Source of the DNA: Druceiella hillmani
Lineage: Eukaryota; Arthropoda; Insecta; Lepidoptera; Hepialidae
Direction: 5' to 3'
Assembly (NCBI GenBank): GCA_039881145.1
Contig: JAYKKI010000016.1
Location: 11,150,501-11,214,500, forward strand
Length of the DNA: 64,000 nt
The notes beneath the pieces are model-generated. The model had not been told where the DNA came from. It worked only from the letters and a program-made list of their open reading frames with translations, and ran no database searches. Below, piece after piece: positions 1 through 10,354 of this stretch (positions are counted from its first letter, which is position 1; every line of letters begins with the position of its first letter). A program made the position numbers and the translations under genes.

Positions 1-280
1 CGCAATGCAATTTTTTTTATTTCTACGTCAGAAAATTGTCTTATTTCCAGAAAATTATATATTTACTAAAACTATATAAATGATTAAGTTGATAGACGGT
101 CCTAGCTAAAAGACAATGAATTGACAGGACACCAAAGATTGATGTGTCATCGTTTTTAGTCACATTTAAAACTGGGCATTTGTTCAATGATAAATAATTT
201 TCACATATATATCTGCCTTTTGTATAAATAGAAACTAATGAAAACTATGTATGGCATAACTTACGTGGTCTTTGTATGAC

Positions 281-293
281 TATATATATACAC

Positions 294-331
<38 letters not shown>
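281..331. repeat. (TA)n microsatellite
   Basis: Nearly pure alternating TA, interrupted once by a short CACA segment. No terminal repeats or target duplications are visible around it. Confidence 0.95.
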
Positions 332-413
332 GCACTTTATGCATCACGGTCTTACGAGGAAAGGTATATTATATCTGTGTAGTGACTTTATTTAACTTTC
401 TAGTCCATAGTAT

Positions 414-440
414 ACTTGAAATGGTACATCCATTTCAAGT
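414..440. repeat. Perfect 11-bp-arm hairpin
   Basis: ACTTGAAATGG, a 5-nt spacer TACAT, then the exact reverse complement. The pairing stops abruptly at both ends. No following T-run makes a terminator reading meaningful, and this is a eukaryotic context. Confidence 0.7.
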
Positions 441-760
441 CAACTATCCTTCGTATGAAGGAAACTCGTGTTGGGATATGAAATCAGAAAACCTAATAAA
501 TTAATAAATTTTAGAATTGTGTAGTCACCATACTTGTAAAATAAAGGCAACACCTTTTTTTGTTCCACACCGTCAAGAATTATTAACTGGTTTTTAAAGT
601 TAATTTGATGTTTTATTTACCTTTATGGGTAATATTAATCTTCAAAGTGATGTACAATTGATGCAGATGGTGTTACAAAACAACTAGTAACGAGTAACAG
701 CGTTCAATTAGACTTATGTAGGTTAACTTGTGTCAACAATTTGAAAATATTCAGGTAACT

Positions 761-785
761 ACGGAAACCTAACATAGGTTTCCGT
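761..785. repeat. Perfect 10-bp-arm hairpin
   Basis: ACGGAAACCT, spacer AACAT, then the exact reverse complement. It has the same arm/loop size class as the hairpin 340 bp upstream but no sequence similarity to it. Confidence 0.7.
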
Positions 786-1261
786 GCATGAACTGACATA
801 AATTTAGTCGTTTTTTAAATATATTTTTACTAACTATTTCTTGTCATTTTTATTGAACATGGTTAAATTTCCCCATAAATTTTGATGGGAGTTGTCGATA
901 ATAATGTTAAAGTCTCACCCATCGGCCAGTCCGGAAATTTATGATTTAGGTTGTGATTTACGATCAGACATAAATTAATGTTTTATTAACTTAAATTGTT
1001 GGACATTTTGTCTTATTAGGAGTTCATGTTTGTTTTGAATCTTTGAGTCTATACACATAACAAAATTGGTACAGAGTAAATTCTGTACATTGAAAATAGT
1101 ATTTTTTTTTAGAATTTTTGTTTGTCTGTATTTTAATTTAAGCGGGTATCACGCAAATCCAAGTTAACGAATTTTGAGGAAATTTAATATTGTAATAATA
1201 TATATCCAAAAGCGACATACAAGAGGAAAAAACAAACAAATTTTATCTTTCTTAATTACAC

Positions 1262-1425
1262 GCGAATAAAATTGTAGGCATAGCTAGTTATTTATATAAT
1301 TGTAGGCATAGCTAGTTATTTATAAAATTGTAGGCATAGCTAGTTATTTATAAAATTGTAGGCATAGCTATTATAAAATTGTAGGCATGCGAATAAAATT
1401 GTAGGCATAGCTAGTTATTTATAAA
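1262..1425. repeat. 28-bp tandem repeat, six units
   Basis: The unit core ATTGTAGGCATAGCTAGTTA begins at 1271, 1299, 1327, 1355, 1378 and 1398. The first four starts are exactly 28 bp apart. Unit 4 is shortened to 23 bp and unit 5 to 20 bp by internal deletion. Units 1 and 6 are both preceded by GCGAATAAA (1262 and 1389), so the array appears to have been re-copied from its own left edge. It is a minisatellite; there are no unique spacers, so it is not a CRISPR. Confidence 0.95.
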
Positions 1426-3946
1426 TTCTTGCGCTTTACACACACTGCTCGTTTCTGATACAAGTTATTCGATTATTCTTCTAATTGGGAACGGTATAAT
1501 TTTTGGTTACGAATACAGTAATGAAAATTAGTATTTCTAGTTTAAATATCTACATTTAATATTTCTCTACATCTGCTCAATATTATTTATTCAACAACAC
1601 AAATGCTGTATGATTATAAACTTGTTTCATGAGCATAAAAGGCAGTTATGGTTTTTCTTAGAATAAATAAACCAATATTCAGAAAAAGTACCCAAAAATA
1701 ATATTGAATAATTTTACATTGTGAAGAATTAAAAAAAATCGTTAAATCGCCCATTAGAAGGAAGCAAATAAAAGTAAAAAAGGGCAAGTCATGTTTTTAA
1801 CCGATGTAATAATATGTCTATGAATATAATCCATATTTATCATTAAAAGTGCATTTTTTCCTTTTATATAATCAAGACGGTATTTTACTTACTAGGTCCG
1901 CTCAACAGAGTTTATTTTCAAATCATCCCTTAGTCTCAATTAAAACTTATTCGTGGGCAACTCGATAAATTCGTCTTCAACACTACGTGCTTTCTTGTTA
2001 GAATTTTTGTTGTATGAGGATTATTCAATCTTTACATAAACTCATTGGGTATTGATTGGCTTTTCCATTTAGCGTAGCATGCTATAAAATTTAATTTAGT
2101 AACTACTGACAAACCAAGACTAAGTACAATTTGAAAAGTTTCATTTAAATAACAATAGCAATATTTTGGTGACTCTCCCCTGAACTCAGTTTAGCTTCGC
2201 ATCATTTGCTTAATTTCATTAAAAAAATCTCTTGAACAACATAAGAAAAATATATCAGGTTTAAATAGATGTTAGCAACCAGAAACATAAAGAAGATTTT
2301 ACAAAATCATATGAACTTATGAGTAACGTTTTAAGCAGACATAAATTTCGTCATCTGGGTTTTTTTATAGAAGTTTGAAAAATTATTACCACGGTGTTGA
2401 TTTTTTAAATTACTTTAAAGTTAAAAGGTTTTTTTCACTCTTACGTGGTACTGTAACGCATATTTATTGCGAAATTCAACGAAAGTATTTTTTTAATTTA
2501 TCCCGGATCTGCAGGGAATATAATTAATGTACGACGAAACTCCTTTTTAAACTCATGTCGCCTGAACTTCGTTTAAATTCAAATCATTTAGTTCGTTTCA
2601 TTGAAACAAAATTTATTGGAAGCTTGCAAAATTCATCTTCAATATAACAAATTTTTTTGCACATATTTTTGTTAATTTCGAGATCATTTTTTTACCAAAT
2701 TTAAATAAAAAAATATTAAAATGAAACTTTACTTTCTAGAAAATAATACTTCTGAAATGATAAAATGAATGCTTCTTTGATAAAAAAGAGTTAAAATAAA
2801 ACGCATGCCAAATAAAGTACCAGTGTTATGATATGATGATATATAAAGGAAATGATATAAAAAGGAAGTGAGTAGAAAAACAAAAAAGAATAATATGGAT
2901 AAATAAAATGATAAATAAATTTCTAAATTAAAATCTACATGAAAATTAAAAAAATTTCAAAACAATAGACGTGTACATGTAATATCTCAAAAATCAGGCT
3001 CTGGATATATGTTTAGAAATATCTTCGTAAATGCTGAGTCTGACCTTGCCCTTTACTTTTTTTGCTGTAAAGCAGTAAACAAATATTTTGAAGTGAAATA
3101 ATTTAAACTACGAGAATAATATTCAAGTTAATAGACTGCAGATATTATTTAAATGGAAATGATTAGCTGATTCTCTAGCCTAATTATGGTATTAAAATAT
3201 AGAACCTGTATTAAATTTCACAAAATATATAGCAAAATCCATGGTACAATCTTCTAGTTTCCGTCTGCAAGGTATTAATTAATGCTCATAAATTGTAAAG
3301 CGTGCATTATTATCTATCGAGGAATTACTTGAAGGGGCTGGCAAAGTTATTAATAATAATTTAAAAAATTTGGACGAGAACATACTTGAAAAAAGGCTTG
3401 GAAACTTACTAATACCGATTTAATAAATAGACTCATGTTATAGTCGGACCCCTTCGTTAGCAGCCTATTCGGAAGCTTCGCCGAATGAAAAAAGTTTTTT
3501 TGAATAGACAAGTATTAAGTTTGTTAGTAGTTTATAAAATAGAAAATCAGAGCTTTTTCCGCAATTTCAAAGTCCTTTTTTATCAATTGTTTATTCTTTT
3601 TTAAATTTATTTATTATTTACGGATAGCAGATATCACTAGTAATGTACTTAAGGTCAAATCTTGTAATAAGTTGTACTTATCGTTAATTAACATAGGCAT
3701 AGAAATATAAAATTTTTTACATTTACTATTTTTTTTGTTCTTATTCGTAATCATAGTAATAAATAAAGTGTCATTAAGCAAATAACACTTTATTATATCA
3801 TTTACAACCATTTTAATATAAATGTAAAGCTTTGTTTCCGAGTTACCTATTTTTGACCGCTCGCTTTAAGACTGTACCAACGTGAAATGGTGTGTATATC
3901 ACCCTATAATTATTGACACACTATTCACGATGGTACATATAATTGA
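1426..3946. other. Non-coding A+T-rich stretch
   Basis: The only longer ORF (3614-3811, minus) is low-complexity K/N/I/L translation of A+T-rich DNA and is not credible as a gene. A short inverted repeat ATTCGG...CCGAAT lies near 3468-3487. Nothing else was recognised. Confidence 0.55.
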
Positions 3947-4013
3947 GCATTTATAGCATAAGTTTGATTATTACTTATATATAGTAAGTAATAATCACTT
4001 ATGCTATAAATGC
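3947..4013. repeat. 67-bp near-perfect foldback
   Basis: The left arm begins GCATTTATAGCATAAG and runs into GATTATTACTTA. The right arm is its reverse complement with only a 2-nt bulge (TT near 3963), around a short TATATAG loop. Arms are about 30 bp. It could be a foldback relic of a small DNA transposon or a structured RNA. No flanking duplication is evident. Confidence 0.8.
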
Positions 4014-4022
4014 TACAATGCA

Positions 4023-4052
4023 AAAATATGTAAATACTTATTTACATATTTT
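4023..4052. repeat. 12-bp-arm hairpin adjoining the 67-bp foldback
   Basis: AAAATATGTAAA and TTTACATATTTT flank a TACTTA spacer. It starts 10 bp after the larger foldback, giving two hairpins in tandem. Confidence 0.7.
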
Positions 4053-5398
4053 GTCTCCGTTATTATTTATTTTTTGCTTAACATCTTGAGAAATAGTACT
4101 GATGATCACGTACGTTATTTTGACGTCGTCATTGACAACACTTTACTTCTCGTTTTATTTTAACTCACTATAAAATTTAGGTCAAAAAAGACGAATCAAT
4201 ATGAAATATACATAAGTATGTAAATGCAGACAATGGATAGAGTGAAATATTTTTTATTTTCCAACCTACATTCTTTCATTGTGTAAAACTGTTCAATACT
4301 CTTCTTTTTCTTTTCTGTAAAACTGTTCATAACTATATTCGAAATGAAAAAAAAATCTAGGTAAATTAAAAATATGTATATAGACTAACGTACCTCATAA
4401 TATTTGAAAATAATATTTAACATTCACAAATATATCGTTTTCAACAAAATCGACAGTAGTAACTTTTTTTCCTTCTTTTCCATTCTTCCAGAAAAGATAG
4501 AATAACATTTTAACAAATACAGTTTTCATATTCTATCTTGTAATAACCAGTTACTTTCTAATATGAAAGGTTCCAACAATTTTATTTTTTTGGTCAAAAA
4601 AGTAATTACCAAATAAAATATTAAAAAATTAATAAATTAATTTATTTTATTGATTGCGTAAAGGAAGTGGAGTTTACTTTTTATTTCCATGCTGAGTGAA
4701 GGTTCAATCGAAATTCTTTTAAGATTAAGGTTAATTAAACTGATATTGATAAAGTGTTTGTTTATCATGGGTTACTCCAAATTGCTTTTGCAAATTTCTT
4801 TGGCTTTTGCCATCGAATATTAATTGAAATGATATTATTATGAGTTAGCCAAGTTGTGTTAAGAGAGCACTTTCCAATTAAATTGAGATTTGATGAGAGT
4901 CCTATTTTGCCTATCCTTTAATTTTTTTAAACCCTTGATATATGCAGTTGATTTTGTATATAAATAAATTTATTTAATTCTCTAAAATATCGAAACTCTG
5001 CATTTGAAGTTATTACAAGATTATATTATGTTTTCAATATGATTTTACACATGGATATAACTTAAAAGAATTAAGTGTTTATTGCATTATTACAAAAAAG
5101 TTAATTACTAAATATTGCATATTTTCAATAAGACCATTATTTTTAAATTTTTACAAATTTGAGAAACTAAACTTTTAGCAGGATATTTGATTTCATATTT
5201 ATTTTATTAATTAACTACATTTTCTCATCGACTTTCACTATTTAAACTTTTGTAGCATCCTGACGCATTTATAATATTAAAATAGTATATTTTAGTTTCT
5301 TTTAGTCTTTAATTTTAATTGCGCTGCAAAATATTGATTTTAAAAATATTAGCATTCTAAAATCATTTCGTTATCTTCAATAATTTCTCGTTGAAAAG
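4053..5398. other. Non-coding A+T-rich stretch
   Basis: No coding or transposon similarity recognised. One 11-bp perfect inverted repeat (4494-4504 and 4529-4539) has a 24-nt spacer, unremarkable at this composition. Confidence 0.5.
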
Positions 5399-5433
5399 AT
5401 GAGAAACATTTATCTCTCCATATGTAATCTTAG

Positions 5434-5685
5434 TTACATCCAATCTTTCATCTGTTCACCACCTCTGCTGCTAGATGTATCAAGCCATATTATAGATGAG
5501 GTACATACAGTGAAGCTAATGCCAGCAGTCTCAGAAATAGCGACCAACACAAATGGTCTAATCTTACACGGATCATATGTGGAAAATTGGGGTCGATTTT
5601 CATTATGTGGATTGAAAAGTTTGTTTTTGGTATGGATAAAGTAAGGATCAAATGTACTTTTCACATAGTCAGCCTTATTAACCAA
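5434..5685 (-). CDS. Unidentified ORF, 83 codons
   Basis: I do not recognise this protein. It stands out because base composition rises locally and the predicted peptide has a balanced amino-acid mix (FSTYDPCKIRPFVLVAIS, then SSIIWLDTSSSRGG near its C-terminus) rather than the K/N/I/F filler typical of A+T-rich DNA. An 81-codon ORF covers much of the same DNA on the plus strand (5399-5644), so the coding strand is not certain; the minus-strand peptide looks more protein-like to me. It could be a host exon or a transposon fragment. No splice signals decide this. Confidence 0.25.
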   Translation of the reverse strand: MVNKADYVKSTFDPYFIHTKNKLFNPHNENRPQFSTYDPCKIRPFVLVAISETAGISFTVCTSSIIWLDTSSSRGGEQMKDWM

Positions 5686-5699
5686 CTATATTTGTTTGA

Positions 5700-7170
5700 G
5701 TAAAGATATGTCTATGAAAATATGTCAACACGGTTTCCGTGACAAATAATTATGAATATTTTGGATATATATTTTAAGATTATTGCTAAAAATATCACCT
5801 ATAACTTAGGTCAGTTAACTATATCTACATATCGTTCAGGTTTATTTATTACATAAATATTTATCATGTAAGTACATTGCAATATCTTATATTTTTACGT
5901 GTTGGAATACAAAAATTAAATTAATTGACTCAGGGAAAAATTCTGGTCAAGAGAAAATATACATTGTTTTAGTAGATGATTAAACAGTAATATAATTAAA
6001 GACTCTCAACAGGCAACCCACAGTTAGAGTTAAAATGTTAAATGTAAGTTTTCAAAATATTTTAATAATTGAAAAAAAAAAGTTTCGTAAATGGCAGTGG
6101 AAGAAACTTGGGATCAATGACTATAAAGTTGTACAGAAAACTCTGAGAGGAAAAAAAATGTGGAAAAGTTAAATTGACAAGGGAATTACATTAGGAAGAA
6201 ATATAAATTCAGATTGCCAAATAAAAACAGAACTTGCTTCTGTTGCAGTTATTGTGCCCTAGTCAGGTATTTGTCACAACCGAAATGCTATAATTCCGAA
6301 ATGAAAACGGAAAAATATTTTCTTTTCTGGAATTGTTCGTCAATGTTTAAATGAAAATTGATATTTCAGATTAGACATAGATAAAATATTAGACTGCAGT
6401 TTCTACCGTAGTTTAGAGTTCATATAAAACTTCTCTAAACCTGCGACTCCATTGCGATTGCTATCTACTAAAAGCCTCAATATTCCAGTTAATAACTAGT
6501 ATCGAAATAAATTTTATCTCAATTTCAAAAGAGAATATTTAAAAAAAAAAATGTCTGGCCAACTTCTTCGAGAGCATTGAACATTTTTGTCAAAATTCGA
6601 TCCAATATGTACTAGAATATTTTAAAGAATATGTTAGTGGAGAAGTTTCTGAAAATTAAAATAAATATGTATGGTAATATTTTTTGTACCACAAACTTTC
6701 TCAAGACATGAGCGCTCAAAGTGTTTCAGTGCTTGCTTCCATCCCTTCTTATTTTCTTTCCTGTACCTCAAAAACCTTAAAAATGTAGAATAATGGTATA
6801 CAATAAGAACTTGAATGCAAAATTATTTCAATCAACTTTTATTCATAAATGAAAAGACACCAAAGCGGCTATTTACATTAGGTTTTTGATGGATGGATGT
6901 AAAACCCATAAAAATTATTCTGATGAAAGTCTATATATCCTTGAATATTTTTATGTGTATAAGTGTGCACAGAATCCTTAGTGAGAGTTTCTTATTATTG
7001 TACGTACCTACTGTATTAAGTCAGACATTAGGTTTTTGAAAATTGAAAACCCCGTCGAATATATTTAGCAACTTCTAGGTGCACAAATAAACCTATACAT
7101 GCCGATTCTCACGCTCCCGCATGGAGCGCGCGCACGCATTTTATTTTTGTGAGTGTGTGTATTTGTATAT
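5700..7170. other. Non-coding A+T-rich stretch
   Basis: No ORF or repeat family was recognised. It ends in a GT-rich lead into the TA/CA microsatellite. Confidence 0.5.
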
Positions 7171-7175
7171 ACATG

Positions 7176-7176
7176 T

Positions 7177-7264
<88 letters not shown>
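7176..7264. repeat. (TA)n-(CA)n-(TA)n compound microsatellite
   Basis: Alternating TA, about nine CA units near 7202-7218, then TA again up to the CTAGC junction. Apparent ORFs reading YIYIYTHTHT across it are simple-repeat translations. Confidence 0.95.
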
Positions 7265-7265
<1 letters not shown>

Positions 7266-7298
7266 TAGCTACGATACCATGCGTTGCCCGGCTCAAAA
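7264..7298 (-). mobile_element. Possible Helitron-type 3' terminus abutting TA repeat
   Basis: Read on the minus strand, a G+C-richer segment containing GCCGGGCAACGCATGG ends in GTAGCTAGT and is followed at once by TATATATA. Canonical Helitrons end in CTRRT (here CTAGT) and insert between A and T, so the position fits. I see no convincing subterminal hairpin, and the large Helitron ORF lies more than 1 kb away, so the link is an inference. It could equally be the end of another repeat family. Confidence 0.3.
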
Positions 7299-7482
7299 TA
7301 TATATTGCACGCTTAATGGTTTAAAGATCAGTTTCTCACCTTATGTATGTGTACGTTTATTTCATTAAACATACAGTATATGAAGCATATATGAAAATAA
7401 TCAATTATTTAAATAATACAGGTTAAAATTGAAAAGACTTAGTTCAGTATAAAATGTATTGTATTACACACACACAGAAATA

Positions 7483-7485
<3 letters not shown>

Positions 7486-7537
<52 letters not shown>

Positions 7538-7538
7538 G

Positions 7539-7580
<42 letters not shown>

Positions 7581-7590
7581 TAATAATAAT
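7486..7590. repeat. (TA)n microsatellite
   Basis: Mostly alternating TA with a few G and C interruptions, ending in a short AAT run. Confidence 0.95.
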
Positions 7591-7689
7591 ATAGCCCTTT
7601 TATTCGGATCTATTATACACTTCTTTATATAACCAAACTTAAAATTAAAGAAAATGTAACATAAAATAATCCTATCTTATTAATTTAAT

Positions 7690-8280
7690 ATTTCCTGTTT
7701 CTTTATTTCCTGTGGATCCGTTTGCCAGTCGGCAAAGGCCTCTTCCAACCTTTCTTATGATTGAGGTACAGTTTATCTTTGTCTTCTTCTTTTGTTGGAA
7801 GGTTGTGGTCTCTTTTCCCCACGATGACCAGTCGGCTTGGCTTGGCACTAGCCAGTCAAAAAAGCAACAAAATCGTTATCGCTGGATAACGATTTTGTTG
7901 CTTTTTTGACTGGCTAGTGCCAACAGTCGGTGAAGTAGAAGTCTCTCTCATCCTTTTCTCTTGTTGGTTAGTGGTCTGTTTAACTATAAGTCTATCGTAT
8001 TTCAGGTAAGCAATATTTCCCTTATTCCTCTCTTCTACTAACTCTGATTGTAACTGTTTTCTCTTTTGCAGCACTTCCTTTGGGTAGTACTCGGTGATGT
8101 AAATTTTCTTTAAATTCTTCCTGTTGTCCAATTGTTTACAAACGAGCATAAGATCGGCCTCGACTTATTATCTTCTAGTTTTTTGTGCCCTAAACGATGT
8201 ATTTTGTTGACTTCTGAGTTTTCTAACTTTATTTCAAAGTCTTGTTTGAAATGTTCGTTTAATTTTTGTATTAAGTCTAG
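7690..8280 (-). pseudogene. LINE ORF1-like protein, C-terminal part, broken
   Basis: On the minus strand, about 8280 to 8150 reads (in one frame) EVNKIHRLGHKKLEDNKSRP then ILCSFVNNW. After a frameshift near 8130 the next frame gives IYITEYYPKEVLQKRKQL and GNIAYLKYDRLIVK (8100-7970). This order, an RP-I-SF segment followed by a PKEVLQKRKxL segment and an AYLKYDRLIV strand, is the layout of LINE ORF1 proteins with an RRM and C-terminal domain, widespread in insects. The reading is disrupted by the frameshift and then by the perfect inverted repeat at 7842-7923. Beyond it (7841-7690) the minus strand keeps K/R/Q-rich coding-like text with stops and RLEEAFADWQT. There are no ORF2 domains next to it. 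Inactive relic. Confidence 0.7.
7842..7923. repeat. Perfect palindrome, 39-bp arms, 4-nt loop
   Basis: Positions 7842-7880 and 7885-7923 are exact reverse complements around GCTG. The sequence is LINE ORF1 coding DNA, so one arm is the element and the other an inverted copy. Perfect arms inside an otherwise frameshifted relic suggest a recent snap-back duplication or an assembly fold-back artefact. Confidence 0.95.
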
Positions 8281-8286
8281 TTTAGT

Positions 8287-8370
<84 letters not shown>
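8287..8370. repeat. (TA)n microsatellite
   Basis: Alternating TA with one C interruption near 8321. It sits between the LINE ORF1 relic and the C-terminal end of the Helitron ORF. Confidence 0.95.
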
Positions 8371-8374
<4 letters not shown>

Positions 8375-8389
8375 AATATATATTACTTT

Positions 8390-9244
8390 TTATAAACAGT
8401 TTTCTTTTATTAATTTTACACACAACTCCTGTTTATACACGACATTAAGAGTTTTATGGTCTGGGCTGTAAATGAACAAATTTTGAGATGATCCAACTCG
8501 CGAACACATAACATACAATTGGCCCATGTGGAAAGCATGTTTCCTTTATGTTAACACCGTAATATTGGAATCTTTGACCCTGTGTTTTGTTGATGGTCAC
8601 GTTGTAAGCTAACTTTACTGGGAACTGTATTCGCTTAAAATTGAAGGGCAATCCGGTTGATATTAAAGGTATTTGCAGTATAAACACCGTCTGCCCTTTT
8701 TACTTTACCAGTTATTATATTCGCGTCTTGCACCATTACATAGTTTTGGTGAAAAACTTACAATTTGAGGCAATATAATGGCATTCCTGAAATATTCAGT
8801 GAATTTAAAAACCCAGTAGAAAAGTTGGCGCTCTCATTTACACCTATCGACGTGTAAGTTTTCTCTTCACCCGGAATCATCTCTTGGTCAGTTCTGTTGA
8901 TGTCGATGTCGGTCCGGTTGATGTTAACAACGTCACTTTTCTTCGCTAGAATAACTCGCTCGCACGACCATCCTGAATTGATATAATTTTCGACGATATT
9001 CGGATATATTTCGGTTATGAGTTGTTCAGGTGTTTGAACAATGTTGCACAAGTCATTTGTCAGTTCGATTAGGCCAGAATTTGCATCTATAGGATAGGTG
9101 CCTTCTCCTATTTTTGAAAGTTTTTCAGAAATTTTTTTTGTTTTCTGTCTCTTGAAATTAGTGCTCTCATATTTATTATTAATTTTATTGTTATTACGTG
9201 TTGTCATATGACCGACTTTTTCAAGCAAGCATTAATTTTATCAG
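8390..9244 (-). pseudogene. Helitron PIF1-like helicase, domain 2 and C-terminus
   Basis: The frame at 9228-8758 gives KLSKIGEGTYPIDANSGLI, IVQTPEQLITEIYPNI, CERVILAKKSDVV and FLNSLNISGMP. After a gap, 8687-8454 gives QFPVKLAYNVTINKTQGQRF, helicase motif V/VI with the TINKTQGQ signature. A frameshift in the SRVG-like arginine-finger region (reading CYVFASW) leads into the final frame ending at 8390. The first 40 residues of the 9228 frame are out-of-frame text; in the alternative frame they read as the normal KLIINMRA helicase segment. Confidence 0.87.
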
Positions 9245-9859
9245 CCAGTATCTATTTTGGAATAACAGGCAGCGTTTGACGAATATCGCCTAACAATAAT
9301 AGCAATACACCTCCCATTAAGCTCGGTAATTCGTAGATCCTGAAGTGTTCTATTCAATGCTTACAAAGATTTTCTACAGGTCATTGTACTTTCGTCCCAT
9401 ATAATTAACCTTCGACTGTTTCGATATTTGTCCAGGTGCTGATGACTTTGTAATGTCACTCAATGGAAATTCGTTTAACGGTAATTTTAATGCAGAATGT
9501 GCTGTTCGTCCGCCATCTATAAGTGTAGCCGCTATTCCCGACGATGCCAGGGTGTGTGCTACATCTTTGTTTACACGAATTTCAGCTAAAATCAAATTAA
9601 TTAAAAATGTCTTCCCAGTACTGCCAGGTGCATCCAGAAATATTATGCTTCCTCGTTTTTTCCTGTAATAATCCATTATCATATCATATGCCTGTTTTTG
9701 ACTCTGATTTAATAAGTGTTTATTGTTTTGAATATAACTCTGCAAATCATCGATGTTAAAACTTGTTTCCTTTAATAATTCACTATTCAGAGCATCAAAT
9801 TCACTTCGTTGAGGTGGTTGAACACCCAGTTTTGTTAGTGTTTGATTGAATATCTCCAA
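9245..9859 (-). pseudogene. Helitron PIF1-like helicase, domain 1
   Basis: ATP-dependent 5'-3' DNA helicase part of the Helitron. NQSQKQAYDMIMDYYRKK precedes the Walker A loop LDAPGSTGKTFLI (about 9605-9640). This is followed by HTLASSGIAATLIDGGRTAH, the PIF1 motif Ia region. The open frame ends near 9374. The next segment, ALNRTLQDLRI and a decayed LAGDFRQ-like region (9360-9240), is readable only through frameshifts; the Walker B DE box is not clearly preserved. The Walker A lysine and threonine are intact. Confidence 0.88.
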
Positions 9860-10354
9860 ACATCTATCCTCCAGCTATATAAGAGCTTTCTTAAAAATTT
9901 CGTCAATGAAATTGATTTCTAAGTCCGGGTTTTGTCGTCGTAGTTCAGCCAGGATATCATCGCTCATACTTTTTCGATGTCTCAGCCAAAGTCGATTTGG
10001 ATTTGGATTTGATTTCAATATAATTGCAAACAGTTCACGAATTTTATTTGCTGTTGCCACTTGTACAGTTTCGTTCATAGATAATTCCAAGCTATTGTCG
10101 TTTTCTAATAGACCTAATCGTTGATATACCCTTCGATATGTTTCATAAATATAATTATAATGAAGCAATAGACAATAATAAACATTCATAATGTTATGAT
10201 GCACCGTACAGACTAGCCCTATCGCGTTACTTTTAAATACTCCGTCATATCCTTGCACTGGCGTTCCTCGTTTTCGTCGGTAATTTTTTTTATTTGATGC
10301 ATCCCATGTACTTATGAGTAAAGCAAAATTTTTGTAAAGGGATCTTCTTGGCAC
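9860..10354 (-). pseudogene. Helitron Rep-to-helicase linker
   Basis: Contains FKSNAIGLVCTVHHN and VYYCLLLHYNY, matching the conserved Helitron block SNAIGRVYTVHP...ECYYLRLLLH. It then runs through a variable segment to LWLRHRKSMSDDILAELRRQ, typical of the stretch just before the helicase. It overlaps the upstream fragment (ending 10290) in another frame, marking a frameshift. A second frameshift near 9865 separates it from the helicase. Confidence 0.85.

Larger units (their letters stand above)
332..1261. other. Non-coding A+T-rich stretch
   Basis: No ORF above 60 codons and no transposon motif was recognised. Apart from the two small perfect hairpins at 414-440 and 761-785, I see nothing organised here. 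Confidence 0.6.

Noticed and set aside
1262..1425. Short regular repeats as a CRISPR array
   Set aside because: Units are directly adjacent with no unique spacers, and the context is eukaryotic.
7121..7368. ORFs with [12 protein letters not shown] runs
   Set aside because: Microsatellite translation. The same holds for ORFs at 8132-8395, 20846-21109 and 61866-62108.
9453..10124. Plus-strand ORFs of 71 and 92 codons
   Set aside because: Antisense shadows of the helicase and linker coding on the minus strand.
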